A DNA stretch of 64,000 bases from Dietzia sp. JS16-p6b (GCF_003052165.1 NZ_CP024869.1:496001-560000); one strand, 5' to 3'. Positions 25,137-34,331 are shown, counted from the first letter of the stretch. Notes: generated by a model not told the origin, from the letters alone. Made by a program: numbers and translations.

Positions 25137-26908
25137 GAGGTCACCTCCGCGGCCACGAGGACGGTGGCCAGGCCCAGCAGGAGCAGACCACGCCCGGCGC
25201 GCGACCGCAGGAACGCCTCGGCCGTGTCGACCCCGCGGCCCGCCGCCCCGGCGGGGTGATGCGCGCTGAGGCGGGCGGCGGCGTGCTCGGTCACGCGACG
25301 GGGGCCCGCGGCCGCGGACCGTGCGAACGCCAGCGCCGAGCGGGCGAGCCGTTCCTCGGGGACGACCAGGTCACCGGGGGGAATCGTGCGGCCGTCGGGG
25401 TGGGCGGCCCACCCGGGCAGGATGTCCTTCGCGGACAGCCACCAGGCGAGCCCGCCGAGCGCGAGTCCCAGCAGGATCGGCCAGGTGGCGTCCCACAGGG
25501 TCACGGCGTCGAGGCCGGGGACCGTTCCGACGGGCAGCCAGAGGTCGGTGACGATCCAGGGCAGTGTGATCCCGCCGGCCACCAAGACCAGCCAGGCGGC
25601 GAGCTCGGCGTCCCCTCGCCGGCGGGTCTCCGGCTCCCCGTTGACGAGCAGCCACCCGAAGCGCAGGAGAAGAAGTGTCGACCCGGTCGCGATGAGCGGG
25701 AGGAGGGTGACGAGGTCCATCCCCAGGACGGTGGCCTCGCCGACGGCGGACTTGGCCGCGTACTTGCCCACCGAGCCTGAGCTGAACGGGGCCCCGGCGA
25801 CCGCGAGCCCGGCACCGACCATCCCCGCCCCGACGATCCACCGTCTGACCCCCCGGGCGTGGTGCTTCCACACCGGGACGCCGAGGAACAGCGCTCCCTT
25901 GGCCAGGGCGTGGTGCACGGCGTAGGCGACGGCGGCCGGTGCGACCGCGGGCGCGAGTCCGGGTGCGGCCAGCGCGACCCCCACGAGCGCGGCGAGGAAC
26001 CCCATCTGGCTGATGGTGGAGTAGGCCAGCACCACCTTGGGGTCCTTCTGGAGCTCGCCGGCCGGGACAGCGAGGAACGCTCCGCCCAGCGCGAGCAGGA
26101 CCAGGGTCAGGCCCCATCCGGGGAGGGTGACCTCCCCGAGGGGGAGGAAACGCAGCCACCCCACGAGTCCGGCCTTGACCATCGCCCCGGACAGGACCGC
26201 GCTCGCGGCGGGTGGCGCCGCCGGGTGGGCGAGCGGGAGCCACACGTGCAGCGGCAGCGTCCCGGCCTTCACGCCGAACCCGATCAGCAGCAGGGCGACG
26301 ATCACCCCGGTGTTCGTCGCGCCGGCCACGGCGGCCGGGGCGTCGGCGAGCCGGGTCCCGCCCGCGGCGGCCACCATGAGGATCGCGGCGAGGATGGCGG
26401 TCTCGCTCACCACGGTGAGCACCAGGTACACGCGCCCGGCCCGCATCGCCGACTCGGTCCGGTAGTGCACGACCAGCCCGTAGGCGGCGAAGCTCATCAC
26501 CGCGTACCCGAGGTAGAAGGTGACCGCGTCGGCCGCGGTGAACACCGCGGTGGTGCCGGTGTGGCAGATCAGCAGGAACGCCACGAGGTCGCGGCTGCGG
26601 TCTGTGGCGGTCCACGCCACCGCGGCCAGGGCGGAGCCGTAGAGCAGCGCGGAGACCAACACCAGCGGCCGGGCGAGAGCGTCGAGTTCGAGGTGGGTGC
26701 CCACGAGCAGCCACGGCACGTCGAGCGGGAGGCCCCCGCCCGCCCCGGGGGCCACGGTGAGCAGGATCGCGGGCAGGCACGTGAGGGGGGCGAGGCGGAT
26801 CAGCAGCATCGACAGACCACCCGGGACGCGGCGCGTGGCCAGGATCCCCAGTCCCGCGGCGACCAGGAGGGGGAGCAGGAAGGTCGCGGTCCACAGGGCG
26901 GTGATCAC
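25133..26908 (-). CDS. Antiporter-like membrane subunit lacking the TM5 glutamate
   Basis: A 591-residue, roughly 14-16 helix protein of the NuoL/M/N-MrpA/D (proton_antipo_M) family, with HyfB-like features. The broken-helix Lys is present (GFGVKAGTLPLHVWLPLAHP) and so is the later AVHHALAKGALFL. The helix that normally carries an essential Glu reads AVTFYLGYAVMSFAAYGLVV, with Ala at residue 136 where the neighbouring subunit has FYELLTLVTYPLVV. It may therefore be a structural or regulatory subunit, or use another carboxylate. A hydrophilic segment of about 60 residues precedes the last helix. The GTG start overlaps the upstream stop by 4 nt. Confidence 0.85.
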   Translation of the reverse strand: MITALWTATFLLPLLVAAGLGILATRRVPGGLSMLLIRLAPLTCLPAILLTVAPGAGGGLPLDVPWLLVGTHLELDALARPLVLVSALLYGSALAAVAWTATDRSRDLVAFLLICHTGTTAVFTAADAVTFYLGYAVMSFAAYGLVVHYRTESAMRAGRVYLVLTVVSETAILAAILMVAAAGGTRLADAPAAVAGATNTGVIVALLLIGFGVKAGTLPLHVWLPLAHPAAPPAASAVLSGAMVKAGLVGWLRFLPLGEVTLPGWGLTLVLLALGGAFLAVPAGELQKDPKVVLAYSTISQMGFLAALVGVALAAPGLAPAVAPAAVAYAVHHALAKGALFLGVPVWKHHARGVRRWIVGAGMVGAGLAVAGAPFSSGSVGKYAAKSAVGEATVLGMDLVTLLPLIATGSTLLLLRFGWLLVNGEPETRRRGDAELAAWLVLVAGGITLPWIVTDLWLPVGTVPGLDAVTLWDATWPILLGLALGGLAWWLSAKDILPGWAAHPDGRTIPPGDLVVPEERLARSALAFARSAAAGPRRVTEHAAARLSAHHPAGAAGRGVDTAEAFLRSRAGRGLLLLGLATVLVAAEVTS

Positions 26909-28440
26909 GGGAACACCCCCCTCGCGATGAAGGTGGCCATGGCCAGCGGGGCGTAGGGGGCGGCGGCGACGATCCCGACGGCCAGGGAGAGACCGGCGGT
27001 GATGACCGCGGGGGCGAGGAGGGCGGCCGGGGCCTCGAGCCTCCGGCGGCGCCGGCGATCGGGTACGCCCGGTGATCCCTCGTGCGACTCCTCGGCACGG
27101 CGGAACCACATGGCCACCACGGGGGGCAGGAAGTACGCGCTGTTGAGCACCGCGCTGGCCACCAGGACCCAGATCACCCACTGGTTCTCCGAGTCGAGCG
27201 CTCCGAGCCCCAGTTCCCACTTGGAGATGAATCCCGCGACCGGGGGCACACCGATCATGCCGAACGCGCCGACGGTGAACGCGGCGCACGTCCACGGCAT
27301 GCGCCGGCCCAGTCCCGCGAGGGCCGAGACGGTCTTGATCCCCAGGACCTCGGCGAACAGCCCGGCGCAGAAGAACAGGGTGATCTTCATGAGTCCCTGG
27401 TGCACGAGGTGGGCCAACCCGCCGGCGGTGCCCACTGCGGTGACCAGGGTGATCCCCAGCGTGATGTAGGACACCTGGCTGACGGTCGAGTAGGCGAGCC
27501 GCTTCTTGAGGTCGTCCTGGAACAGCGCGCGTACCGAGCCGTAGAGCACGGTGAAAGAGGCCAGGACGAGCAGGGGCGTCAGGACCCCGAGAGCGGAAGC
27601 CACCGCCACGCCGTACACGTCGTCGATCACGCGCACCAGGCCGAACACGCCCGCCTTGACCACGGCCACCGCGTGGAGCAGGGCGCTGACGGGTGCGGGT
27701 GCGACCATCGCGCGGGGCAGCCAGCCGTGGAGGGGGAACAGCGCGGCCTTGACGCCCAGGCCGGCGACCATGAGGGCGAAGATCGCGACGGCCGTGGCCG
27801 GGGAGTCCGTCGCGAGCGCGCCCACCGCCTCGACCCCGCCCGGGGTGAACTCGACGTCGCCGACCAGCGCGGAGAGCCAGACGATCCCGGTGAGCAGGCT
27901 GAGGCCACCGCCGAGCGTGTACAGCATGTAGAGGCGACCGGAGCGTCGCGCGGCCGCGGTGCCGTTGTGCACCACCAGCGGATAGGTGACCAGCGTGAGC
28001 AGTTCGTAGAACAGCAGGAACGTCACGAGGTTCCCGGAGAAGGCGATCCCGACGGTGGCGGTCACGCACAGGGCGAAGAACCCGAAGAACCGGCTGCGGT
28101 GCGGGCGGTCCTCGAGGTAGCCGATGGCGTACACGGTGGTCAGCAGCCAGAGGAGGGACGACAGTCCGGCGAACAGCAGGGACAGGGGCTCGATGCGCAG
28201 GACGAAGTCGATCCCCGGCAGCAGCGCGGTCCGCCACTCCGGCCTGGCCCCGCCCACCACGACCGGCACCATCAGCGCGATGAGTCCCAGCTTGGCCACG
28301 GCGGCGCCGAGGTTGACGGTCGATCTCGAGCGGACTCCTCCCTCGGGGATGAGGAAGACGGCCACGGCGGTGAGGAGCGAGATCGCCAGCGGCGCCAGGA
28401 CGAGCAGGCTGCCCGGCATGAGGTCCACGAGGTCCGTCAT
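26905..28440 (-). CDS. MrpA-N/NuoL-like antiporter subunit (cluster 2)
   Basis: A 511-residue membrane protein of the proton_antipo_M family. Key residues are in place: Glu146 in FLLFYELLTLVTYP, Lys in GLGVKAALFPLHGWLPRAM, and Lys in HLVHQGLMKITLFFCAG. It corresponds best to the N-terminal, NuoL-like half of MrpA made as a separate protein; the C-terminal MrpA part is fused to MrpB in the gene at 30284-31306. A short Arg-rich loop (PDRRRRRRLE) lies before the last helix. Overlaps of 4 nt at both ends make it part of a coupled operon. Confidence 0.87.
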   Translation of the reverse strand: MTDLVDLMPGSLLVLAPLAISLLTAVAVFLIPEGGVRSRSTVNLGAAVAKLGLIALMVPVVVGGARPEWRTALLPGIDFVLRIEPLSLLFAGLSSLLWLLTTVYAIGYLEDRPHRSRFFGFFALCVTATVGIAFSGNLVTFLLFYELLTLVTYPLVVHNGTAAARRSGRLYMLYTLGGGLSLLTGIVWLSALVGDVEFTPGGVEAVGALATDSPATAVAIFALMVAGLGVKAALFPLHGWLPRAMVAPAPVSALLHAVAVVKAGVFGLVRVIDDVYGVAVASALGVLTPLLVLASFTVLYGSVRALFQDDLKKRLAYSTVSQVSYITLGITLVTAVGTAGGLAHLVHQGLMKITLFFCAGLFAEVLGIKTVSALAGLGRRMPWTCAAFTVGAFGMIGVPPVAGFISKWELGLGALDSENQWVIWVLVASAVLNSAYFLPPVVAMWFRRAEESHEGSPGVPDRRRRRRLEAPAALLAPAVITAGLSLAVGIVAAAPYAPLAMATFIARGVFP

Positions 28441-29945
28441 CGCGGGCCCCCCGGGGTCTGGCCGACGATCGCGAGCTCGGCGAGCGGGACGGCGGCGAAG
28501 GTCGCGCCGACGGTCACCAGGGCGAGCAGCAGCGGCAGTACGGTCACCACGCGCGGCAGGGTGGAGTGCGGGCGATCCGGTGCGGAGTCGATGCCGTCCT
28601 CGGCCGCGCCGGTCAGCAGGGCCTGGAGCGGGCGCAGCAGGTACCCGGCGGCGACGAGGGTGCCCGCCGCCACGACCGCCACGACCCACCAGGCCCGGAC
28701 GTCGACGGCAGCGGACAGCAGCTGCCACTTGCCGGCGAAGCCGAGCGTCACGGGCAGCCCGGCCAGGCTGACCACGCTGATCCCGATGGCCATGGTCACC
28801 ACCGGCAGCTCGGCGCCACGTCCGGTGAGGGAGTCGATCCGGTCGTTGCCGAGCTGCTCCTTGAAGATGCCCGCGGCCAGGAAGAGGGCCGATTTGGCGA
28901 GCCCGTGCGCCACGGCGAGGGTCACCACCGCCGTCAGGGCGGCCGTCGCGGGGATCTGCTGCCGGTCCGCCGCGGTGGCGAGCGGGAAGAAGAGGAACAG
29001 GTACCCGACCTGGGAGACGGTGGAGTACGCGACGAGCCGCTTGAACCCGGTGGCGCGCAGGGCGGCCAGGCCGGCCCACAGGATCGACCCGGCGGCCGCG
29101 ACGCCGATCACCAGCGCCACCCCTGTGACGGGCCCGGTGACCTCGGTCCACACCCGGATGGCGACGACGAACGACGCCTTGACCACGAGGCCGGACAGGA
29201 TCGGGCTCACCGCCGCCGGGGCCTGCCCGTGGGCCCCGGGCAGCCACCCGTGAAGCGGGAACACCGCCGATTTGAGTGCCATGCCCGCCACGGTCAGCGC
29301 CAGGACGGCCGTGAGGAGGGCGCCGTCGTCCGACCCGGCCAGACGCGCGCCCGCGAGCGCGAGGTCAAGTGTCCCGGTGGCGGAGTACACGAGCGTCAGT
29401 GCCAGGAGGAACAGCAGTGAGCCCGCGACCGCCACGATGAGGTAGCGGAAGGCCGCCCGCCAGGCGTCCGGCCCTCCCAGTGCGACCAGTAGCACTGCCG
29501 CGAGGCCGACGATCTCCAGGGCGACGTAGAGGTTGAACAGGTCGCCCGAGACGAAGACCGCCGCCAGGCCCGACCACGCGAGCAGCCACGTCGGCCAGAA
29601 CCAGTCCCGGGACCCGGCGATCCCGGTCGACGGGGGGTGGACCGCCGCGTGGACCGACACGACGCCCCCGACCACCGCCGAGAGCAGCAGGAACGCCGCG
29701 CTGATCCCGTCCGCGCGCAGCGAGATGCCGAGCGGGGGTCGGTGTCCACCGAGGGACACCGCGAGCGGCCCGTGCGCGACGACCAGCGCCACCACCGCGA
29801 TCCCCGTCGCGGCGGTGAGGATCGCCGCGATCAGCCCGATCACCCGCCGGGCGGCGGTGGGGACGACGACGACGAGGACCGCCGCCGCCAACGGGAGCAA
29901 CACGGCGCCCGGCACCAGGGCCGCTGCGGCGGCGGGGGCGGTCAC
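28437..29945 (-). CDS. mrpD: MrpD-like antiporter subunit (cluster 2)
   Basis: A 502-residue membrane protein of the MrpD/NuoN-like group. It has the conserved Glu in DLFNLYVALEIVGLAAVLL, the Lys in GMALKSAVFPLHGWLPGAHGQ and AHGLAKSALFLAAGIFKEQLG in the later broken helix. The order after an MrpC gene, with a GTGA overlap, matches mrpC-mrpD of classical operons. It is likely one of two competent proton/cation-conducting modules of the second complex. Confidence 0.88.
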   Translation of the reverse strand: MTAPAAAAALVPGAVLLPLAAAVLVVVVPTAARRVIGLIAAILTAATGIAVVALVVAHGPLAVSLGGHRPPLGISLRADGISAAFLLLSAVVGGVVSVHAAVHPPSTGIAGSRDWFWPTWLLAWSGLAAVFVSGDLFNLYVALEIVGLAAVLLVALGGPDAWRAAFRYLIVAVAGSLLFLLALTLVYSATGTLDLALAGARLAGSDDGALLTAVLALTVAGMALKSAVFPLHGWLPGAHGQAPAAVSPILSGLVVKASFVVAIRVWTEVTGPVTGVALVIGVAAAGSILWAGLAALRATGFKRLVAYSTVSQVGYLFLFFPLATAADRQQIPATAALTAVVTLAVAHGLAKSALFLAAGIFKEQLGNDRIDSLTGRGAELPVVTMAIGISVVSLAGLPVTLGFAGKWQLLSAAVDVRAWWVVAVVAAGTLVAAGYLLRPLQALLTGAAEDGIDSAPDRPHSTLPRVVTVLPLLLALVTVGATFAAVPLAELAIVGQTPGGPR

Positions 29946-30283
29946 CGGTCCCGCCCCCCGCCGTCGACCACGTCGTCCACGTCGTCCGCGTCGTCCACGT
30001 CGACCACCTCGTCCTCGTCGAGCTCGTCGATGCGGCGCGCGAGCACCACCCCGAGCCCGGTGAACGCCACGGTGATCACGATCCCGGTGAGGGCGAGGGC
30101 GTGGGGGACGGGGTCGGGTTCGTCCGCCCGTCCGGCGACGGCCAGCAGGACGACCAGCGTGCCGGAGGCGGCCACGTTGAGGGCGACGAGCCTGCGGAAG
30201 CGGTCGGCGGCCAGCAGCATCACGACCAGCCCCAGCGCCACCAGGACGCAGCCGACGGTCGCGTACCACGCGAAGGAGGTCAT
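29942..30283 (-). CDS. mrpC: MrpC/NuoK-like subunit (cluster 2)
   Basis: A 113-residue protein with three membrane helices typical of MrpC/NuoK (ATVGCVLVALGLVVMLLA, LNVAASGTLVVLLAVAG, HALALTGIVITVAFTGLGVVLARRI). The HALALTGIVI motif is the conserved MrpC signature. It ends in a strongly acidic tail of alternating Asp and Val, about 25 residues, which is unusual and may contact the cation-loaded surface. The ATG directly follows the stop of the preceding gene, with AAGGAGG about 10 nt upstream. Confidence 0.88.
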   Translation of the reverse strand: MTSFAWYATVGCVLVALGLVVMLLAADRFRRLVALNVAASGTLVVLLAVAGRADEPDPVPHALALTGIVITVAFTGLGVVLARRIDELDEDEVVDVDDADDVDDVVDGGGRDR

Positions 30284-31306
30284 CTAGCGCCGACCTCCTT
30301 CGATCCGGCCACCGCTGTCCCGGCCGTCCCCGATCCGCGAGGTGTCCCTACGCACCGCCAGGAAGATGAGGGTCAGACCCGCTCCGATGGACACGGTGAG
30401 CGCGGTCTCCACGCCGATCGTCGCGGCCGACTCCCACCCCGGGGGCATCGCCAACCAGTGGCCGGCCAGCAGCAGCCCCAGGCCCCCGGCGGCGAGGAAC
30501 GCGGCGGGGCCGACCGCCACGAGCCACCGGCCGCGGTTGCCGTGCAGGATCCGGGGTGGGACCCCGGCCAGGGTCGCGAGGATCATCACACCCGCGACGG
30601 CCGCGCCGCCCTGGAACGCCCCGCCCGGGCGATAGGCGCCGGCGAACAGGAGCCAGGCCGCCAGGAGGAGCAGGACGGGTGAGGCCAGCCGGAGGAAGTC
30701 TGCGAGCGAGCGGTGGACGGGGCCGGTCACGGCCTCGCCGGCCCCGCTCCCGCCAGCCCACGGAACGCCGGGACGCGGTGTGCGCGGTGCGACGGCGGCC
30801 AGGGCGAACGCCCCCACCACGGCCACGAGGATCACCGCGACCTCGAGCAACGTGTCGTAGGCCCGGAAGTCCAGCAGGACCGCGGTGATGGGATGACCTG
30901 TGGCGGTGGCGTCCATGGCCTCGTCGACCCTGTCGTTGAGCGGGGGATGCCGTTCCGACCCGTCCGAGGCGAGGACCGCGCGCAGCAGCAGCGCGCAGAA
31001 CCCGGCACCGATCAGGGCGCCGACGGTCCACACCGCGACTCCGGCGCGACCGATCCGCGGGGTCGGGCCCCGACGCCGGTCGGCCACGGCGTCCACGAGG
31101 AGGGCCCCGGTGACCCCGGTCCCGATGGCGGCCTCGGCGAGCGCGACGTCCGGCGCGCGGACTCCTGCCCACACGAGCGCGAGGAGTCCGCCGAGGAGGA
31201 CGAACGAGACCAGAGCGGTGAGCCGGTCCCGCACCGAGAGGGCGACGGCGGCCGCGGCGAGGGCCGCGACGCCCACCACGATGTCGATCACGCCGGCACC
31301 GATCAC
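30284..31306 (-). CDS. mrpB: DUF4040-MnhB fusion (MrpA C-terminal domain plus MrpB)
   Basis: A 340-residue membrane protein. The first 80 residues are the DUF4040/MbhD-type domain (LTALVSFVLLGGLLALVWAGVRAPDVALAEAAIGTG). Then comes the short linker with a typical FRAYDTLLEVAVILVAVVGAFAL, and finally the MnhB domain (LLLAAWLLFAGAYRPGGAFQGGAAVAGVMILATLAG). This equals the end of MrpA fused to MrpB, without the NuoL-like part. The same split is seen in archaeal Mbh/Mrp-like modules. Its GTG start overlaps the upstream mrpG stop by 4 nt. Confidence 0.87.
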   Translation of the reverse strand: MIGAGVIDIVVGVAALAAAAVALSVRDRLTALVSFVLLGGLLALVWAGVRAPDVALAEAAIGTGVTGALLVDAVADRRRGPTPRIGRAGVAVWTVGALIGAGFCALLLRAVLASDGSERHPPLNDRVDEAMDATATGHPITAVLLDFRAYDTLLEVAVILVAVVGAFALAAVAPRTPRPGVPWAGGSGAGEAVTGPVHRSLADFLRLASPVLLLLAAWLLFAGAYRPGGAFQGGAAVAGVMILATLAGVPPRILHGNRGRWLVAVGPAAFLAAGGLGLLLAGHWLAMPPGWESAATIGVETALTVSIGAGLTLIFLAVRRDTSRIGDGRDSGGRIEGGRR

Positions 31307-31602
31307 GGGGCCGCCCCCCGGTCCGGCTCCGCGGCGAGCAGGGTCGCGGCCACGGCCGCGACGGTCATCCCGAGCACCCAGATGGTGGCGTACTTGGCGA
31401 CCTCCCACCCGGATTCCGCCCGGAGTGACAGTGCGAGCATCACGAACCCCAGCCCGAGGGTGTCCGCCTTCGTGATGGCGTGGAGCCGGCTGCGCAGGTC
31501 CGGGAACCGGAGGAGCCCGACCGTCCCGGCGGTGAAGAACAGGCCCCCGAGGACGGCGGCGATGACCACCGCGACGTCGAGGACGGCGCCCGCACCACTC
31601 AT
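31303..31602 (-). CDS. mrpG: MrpG-like subunit (cluster 2)
   Basis: A 99-residue MnhG/PhaG family protein with three helices and the family signature FFTAGTVGLLRFPDLRSRLHAITKADTLGLG. MrpG is an essential small subunit of Mrp antiporters. It overlaps mrpF upstream and the DUF4040-MnhB gene downstream by 4 nt each. Confidence 0.9.
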   Translation of the reverse strand: MSGAGAVLDVAVVIAAVLGGLFFTAGTVGLLRFPDLRSRLHAITKADTLGLGFVMLALSLRAESGWEVAKYATIWVLGMTVAAVAATLLAAEPDRGAAP

Positions 31603-31859
31603 CGCGGGCGGGCGGTGACCATCGTGACGGTGAGGACCAGCGCCAGCGCCACCAGGACGAGCGCTGCATCCCGCAGCGACGGCAGAGGGCCGATCACCGA
31701 GAGCACCGCCAGCGACGCCGCCCCGGTGGTGCCGGCCAGGACGACCCCGGTGACGCGGTCCCGCGGGGAGGGGCCGCGGACCACCCGGACGAGGCAGGCC
31801 AGGATGTTGAGCACCAGCACGATCACCAGGGCCTGCAGGACGACGGTCACCACGTCCAC
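31599..31859 (-). CDS. mrpF: MrpF-like subunit (cluster 2)
   Basis: An 86-residue MnhF/PhaF family protein with three helices; the VRVVRGPSPRDRVTGVVLAGT segment is the family signature. It opens the second Mrp-like set, 37 nt after the mgtE stop, with GGAGGG about 9 nt before its GTG. The short gap and same direction suggest readthrough from mgtE. Confidence 0.9.
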   Translation of the reverse strand: MDVVTVVLQALVIVLVLNILACLVRVVRGPSPRDRVTGVVLAGTTGAASLAVLSVIGPLPSLRDAALVLVALALVLTVTMVTARPR

Positions 31860-31896
31860 GGTGACGATCCCTCCGGCCTCGAAGCGGGACCGTCCA

Positions 31897-33345
31897 CTAC
31901 AACCCCAGGACGGAGCGGGCGATGAGGAAGTAGACGATCAACCCGATCGCGTCGACGAAGGTGGTGATGAACGGATTGGAGAACACCGCGGGGTCGGCCC
32001 TGACGGACTGCGCGAGCAGCGGCATGAGTCCGCCCACGGTGGCGGCGATGGTGCACAGCGCCAGCAGTGTCAGGCCTATGACAAGGCCGAAATCGAAACC
32101 GAAGATGAACCCGGCGGCGAGAAGCCCCACGCCGCCGAGGGCCAGGCCCAGGATGAACCCGGTCCGTACCTCCTGCACGAGCACCCGGAGGGCGTCGCGG
32201 GGTCTGACGTCTCCGAGTGCCAGCGCGCGCGTGACGGTCGTGGCCGCCTGGTTGCCGGTGTTGCCGCCGGTGCCGATGATGAGCGGCACGAAGAGCGACA
32301 GCGCCACCACCTGCTCCAGGGTGGTCTCGAACACCGCCAGCACCTGCACGGTGAGCGCGGCGCCCAGGGCGAGCACCAGCAGCCACACCACGCGGGAGCG
32401 GACGATGGAGCGGACGGGCGTGGAGAGGTACGGCCGGCGGAGGGGCTCGGCGCCACCCTGGCGGGCCGCGTCCTCGGTCTCGGCGTCCTCGAGGATCCGC
32501 AGCGCGTCGTCGACGGTGAGGATGCCCACGAGGCGGTCCTCCTCGTCGGTGATGGGCAGGACGATCACCCGCTCGTCCGCGCTGAGACGGGCGGCCTCCT
32601 CTTCGGAGGCCCGGGCGTGGATCGAGATGGCGTCGTTCATGAGGTCCCCGACGAGCTCGCGGGGATCCGCGCCCATCAGTGACCGGAGACCGACCACTCC
32701 GACGAGTCGGCGCCCCTGGTCCACGACGGGGATGGTGTAGATGGTCTCCACGTCGGCGAGCCGGTCGTGGACCCGGGCGAGCGCCTGCTCGGCCGTCATC
32801 TCCGGTCGTGCCGAGACGAACTCCGGCGTCATCCTGCGGCCGATGGAGCCGGCCGGGTAGCCGAGGATCTCGTTGGTGAGGGCCCGTTCCTCCGGAGGCA
32901 GGCCGCGGAGGAGGCGGGTGGCGACGAGGGCCGGGAGCTCGTCCATGAGCGCCACGCGGTCGTCGGGGTCGAGTTCCTCGAACAGGTGGGCGACCTGCTC
33001 CTCACGCAGTCCCCGGAGCAGATCCGACTGGACCGGCGCGTCGAGGGCCTCGAACACCACGAGCGCACGTCCCTTGGGCAGCAGGCGGAACGCGACGGCC
33101 AGGTCCCTGTCGGTGCTGCGCTCGAACATGTCCACCACGACCTGGTCGGGTAGCGAGGCCATGAGCTGCGACGCGGCTCTCAGGTCGCCGCGTGAGCGCA
33201 GCCTGGTCAGGCGCCGCGTCGCCTCGTCGAGACTCATCTCGCCGTAGGAGGTGTCGTCCTCGTCGGACGCGTCGATGAGCGCGAACCCGGTGGCGTCGGT
33301 CGGTGGTGCCGCGGGATCGTCCGAGAGTTCGCGTGGCTCAGTCAT
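31897..33345 (-). CDS. mgtE: Magnesium transporter/channel MgtE
   Basis: A 482-residue MgtE protein, full length. The N domain (about residues 40-165, with DLRAASQLMASLPDQVVVDMFE and related helical repeats) is followed by two CBS domains (about 170-300, IYTIPVVDQGRRLVGVVGL and VIVLPITDEEDRLVGILTV). The rest is the five-helix pore domain with GTGGNTGNQAATTVTRALALGDV and the Mg2+-binding PFITTFVDAIGLIVYF. The CBS/N domains sense cytosolic Mg2+ and gate the pore. Its start overlaps the stop of the upstream mrpG by 8 nt, so it is translated from the first Mrp operon. Confidence 0.95.
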   Translation of the reverse strand: MTEPRELSDDPAAPPTDATGFALIDASDEDDTSYGEMSLDEATRRLTRLRSRGDLRAASQLMASLPDQVVVDMFERSTDRDLAVAFRLLPKGRALVVFEALDAPVQSDLLRGLREEQVAHLFEELDPDDRVALMDELPALVATRLLRGLPPEERALTNEILGYPAGSIGRRMTPEFVSARPEMTAEQALARVHDRLADVETIYTIPVVDQGRRLVGVVGLRSLMGADPRELVGDLMNDAISIHARASEEEAARLSADERVIVLPITDEEDRLVGILTVDDALRILEDAETEDAARQGGAEPLRRPYLSTPVRSIVRSRVVWLLVLALGAALTVQVLAVFETTLEQVVALSLFVPLIIGTGGNTGNQAATTVTRALALGDVRPRDALRVLVQEVRTGFILGLALGGVGLLAAGFIFGFDFGLVIGLTLLALCTIAATVGGLMPLLAQSVRADPAVFSNPFITTFVDAIGLIVYFLIARSVLGL

Positions 33346-33715
33346 CGCGTGTCACCTCCGTGGAGTCGGTCGGGGGCCCGGTCGTGAACTCGATCTGCGA
33401 GTAGCGGGTCGCGGTGGTGGGCGCGGCCCCGGAGAGGAACCCGGCGCGCGCGATGTACATCGCGCCGATCGCCGAGGAGGCGAACTGGAGGATGGCGGCC
33501 ACGGCCACCTTGGGCGCGGCCTCCCAGGTGGGGTGCAGCAGGAAGGCTCCGGCGATCACGAACACCAGGCCGAGTCCGGCGGCCGCGCCGATCGCCGACG
33601 AACGGACGTAGAGATCGGGGAATCGCAGGAGACCGATGGCGCCGCCGAGGAACACCACCGCGCCGACGAGGACGGAGACCGATCCCAGGACGGTCGCCAC
33701 CAGTTCCCAGCTCAT
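33338..33715 (-). CDS. mrpG: MrpG, monovalent cation/H+ antiporter subunit G (cluster 1)
   Basis: A 125-residue MnhG family protein (VFLGGAIGLLRFPDLYVRSSAIGAAAGLGLVFVIAGAF). It is longer than its paralogue in cluster 2 because of a hydrophilic C-terminus. It is the last gene of the classical mrpACDEFG set; the start overlaps mrpF by 4 nt and its end overlaps the mgtE start by 8 nt. Confidence 0.9.
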   Translation of the reverse strand: MSWELVATVLGSVSVLVGAVVFLGGAIGLLRFPDLYVRSSAIGAAAGLGLVFVIAGAFLLHPTWEAAPKVAVAAILQFASSAIGAMYIARAGFLSGAAPTTATRYSQIEFTTGPPTDSTEVTRDD

Positions 33716-33969
33716 CGTCTACCTCCGGACATGAGTCGGGCCAGTGAGAGGGCGGAGACCAGGCCCACCAGCGTCGCGACCAGGACGAGGTCGTAGACGA
33801 AGGGGCTGTCCACTCTCACGCCGACCAGGGCGAGAAGGGCGATGAACGCGAAGAAGAGTAGGTCCGCCGCGATGGCGCGGTCCCCGGCGTGGGGGCCGCG
33901 GATCATACGGTAGGAGGACAGGACCGCCGCGATGGCGACCAGGACGATGGCGATGTCGACGACGATCAT
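33712..33969 (-). CDS. mrpF: MrpF, antiporter subunit F (cluster 1)
   Basis: An 85-residue three-helix protein with the MnhF signature YRMIRGPHAGDRAIAADLLFFAFIALLALVGV. It overlaps both mrpE and mrpG by 4 nt. Length and topology are standard. Confidence 0.92.
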   Translation of the reverse strand: MIVVDIAIVLVAIAAVLSSYRMIRGPHAGDRAIAADLLFFAFIALLALVGVRVDSPFVYDLVLVATLVGLVSALSLARLMSGGRR

Positions 33970-34331
33970 CGGGTCAACCCCTCTCGACGGATCGCCCGCA
34001 GCATGTGGTTCTCCAAGTCGTGTAGCGAGGCGGTCAGGTCGTCGGGATCCGGGAAGTACATGCCGTGGACCACGATCTCCCAGTCCTCACCCTCCCCGGG
34101 GTGATGCGCACCCAGGGTCAGCGTTCCCGGCGTCAGGGTGATGAGGGAGGACAGCATCGTCACCTCGAGTTCGCTGCGGCACCTGGTGGGGAACCGCACG
34201 AAGCCCGGGGTGATCGAGGCGTGGGGCAGGAAGGCGTCGCGGACGACCTTCGCGCTGGTGGTGGTCTGTTGCCAGAAGAACCAGAGCAGGAACCACGCGA
34301 TTCTCAGTGGCCAGGTCAGGGTGGAGGTCAT
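33966..34331 (-). CDS. mrpE: MrpE, antiporter subunit E (cluster 1)
   Basis: A 121-residue MnhE family protein. Only one clear N-terminal membrane segment is visible (PLRIAWFLLWFFWQQ), followed by VRFPTRCRSELEVTMLSSLITLTPGTLTLGAH, which contains the family core ITLTPGTLTL. It is shorter than many MrpE proteins, lacking part of the N-terminal hairpin. It overlaps mrpD and mrpF by 4 nt. Confidence 0.85.
   Translation of the reverse strand: MTSTLTWPLRIAWFLLWFFWQQTTTSAKVVRDAFLPHASITPGFVRFPTRCRSELEVTMLSSLITLTPGTLTLGAHHPGEGEDWEIVVHGMYFPDPDDLTASLHDLENHMLRAIRREGLTR

Noticed and set aside
24639-31859. Respiratory complex I or a membrane-bound hydrogenase operon
   Set aside because: Only the membrane antiporter-type and small Mrp subunits are present; no peripheral Fe-S, flavin or Ni-Fe subunit genes lie nearby.
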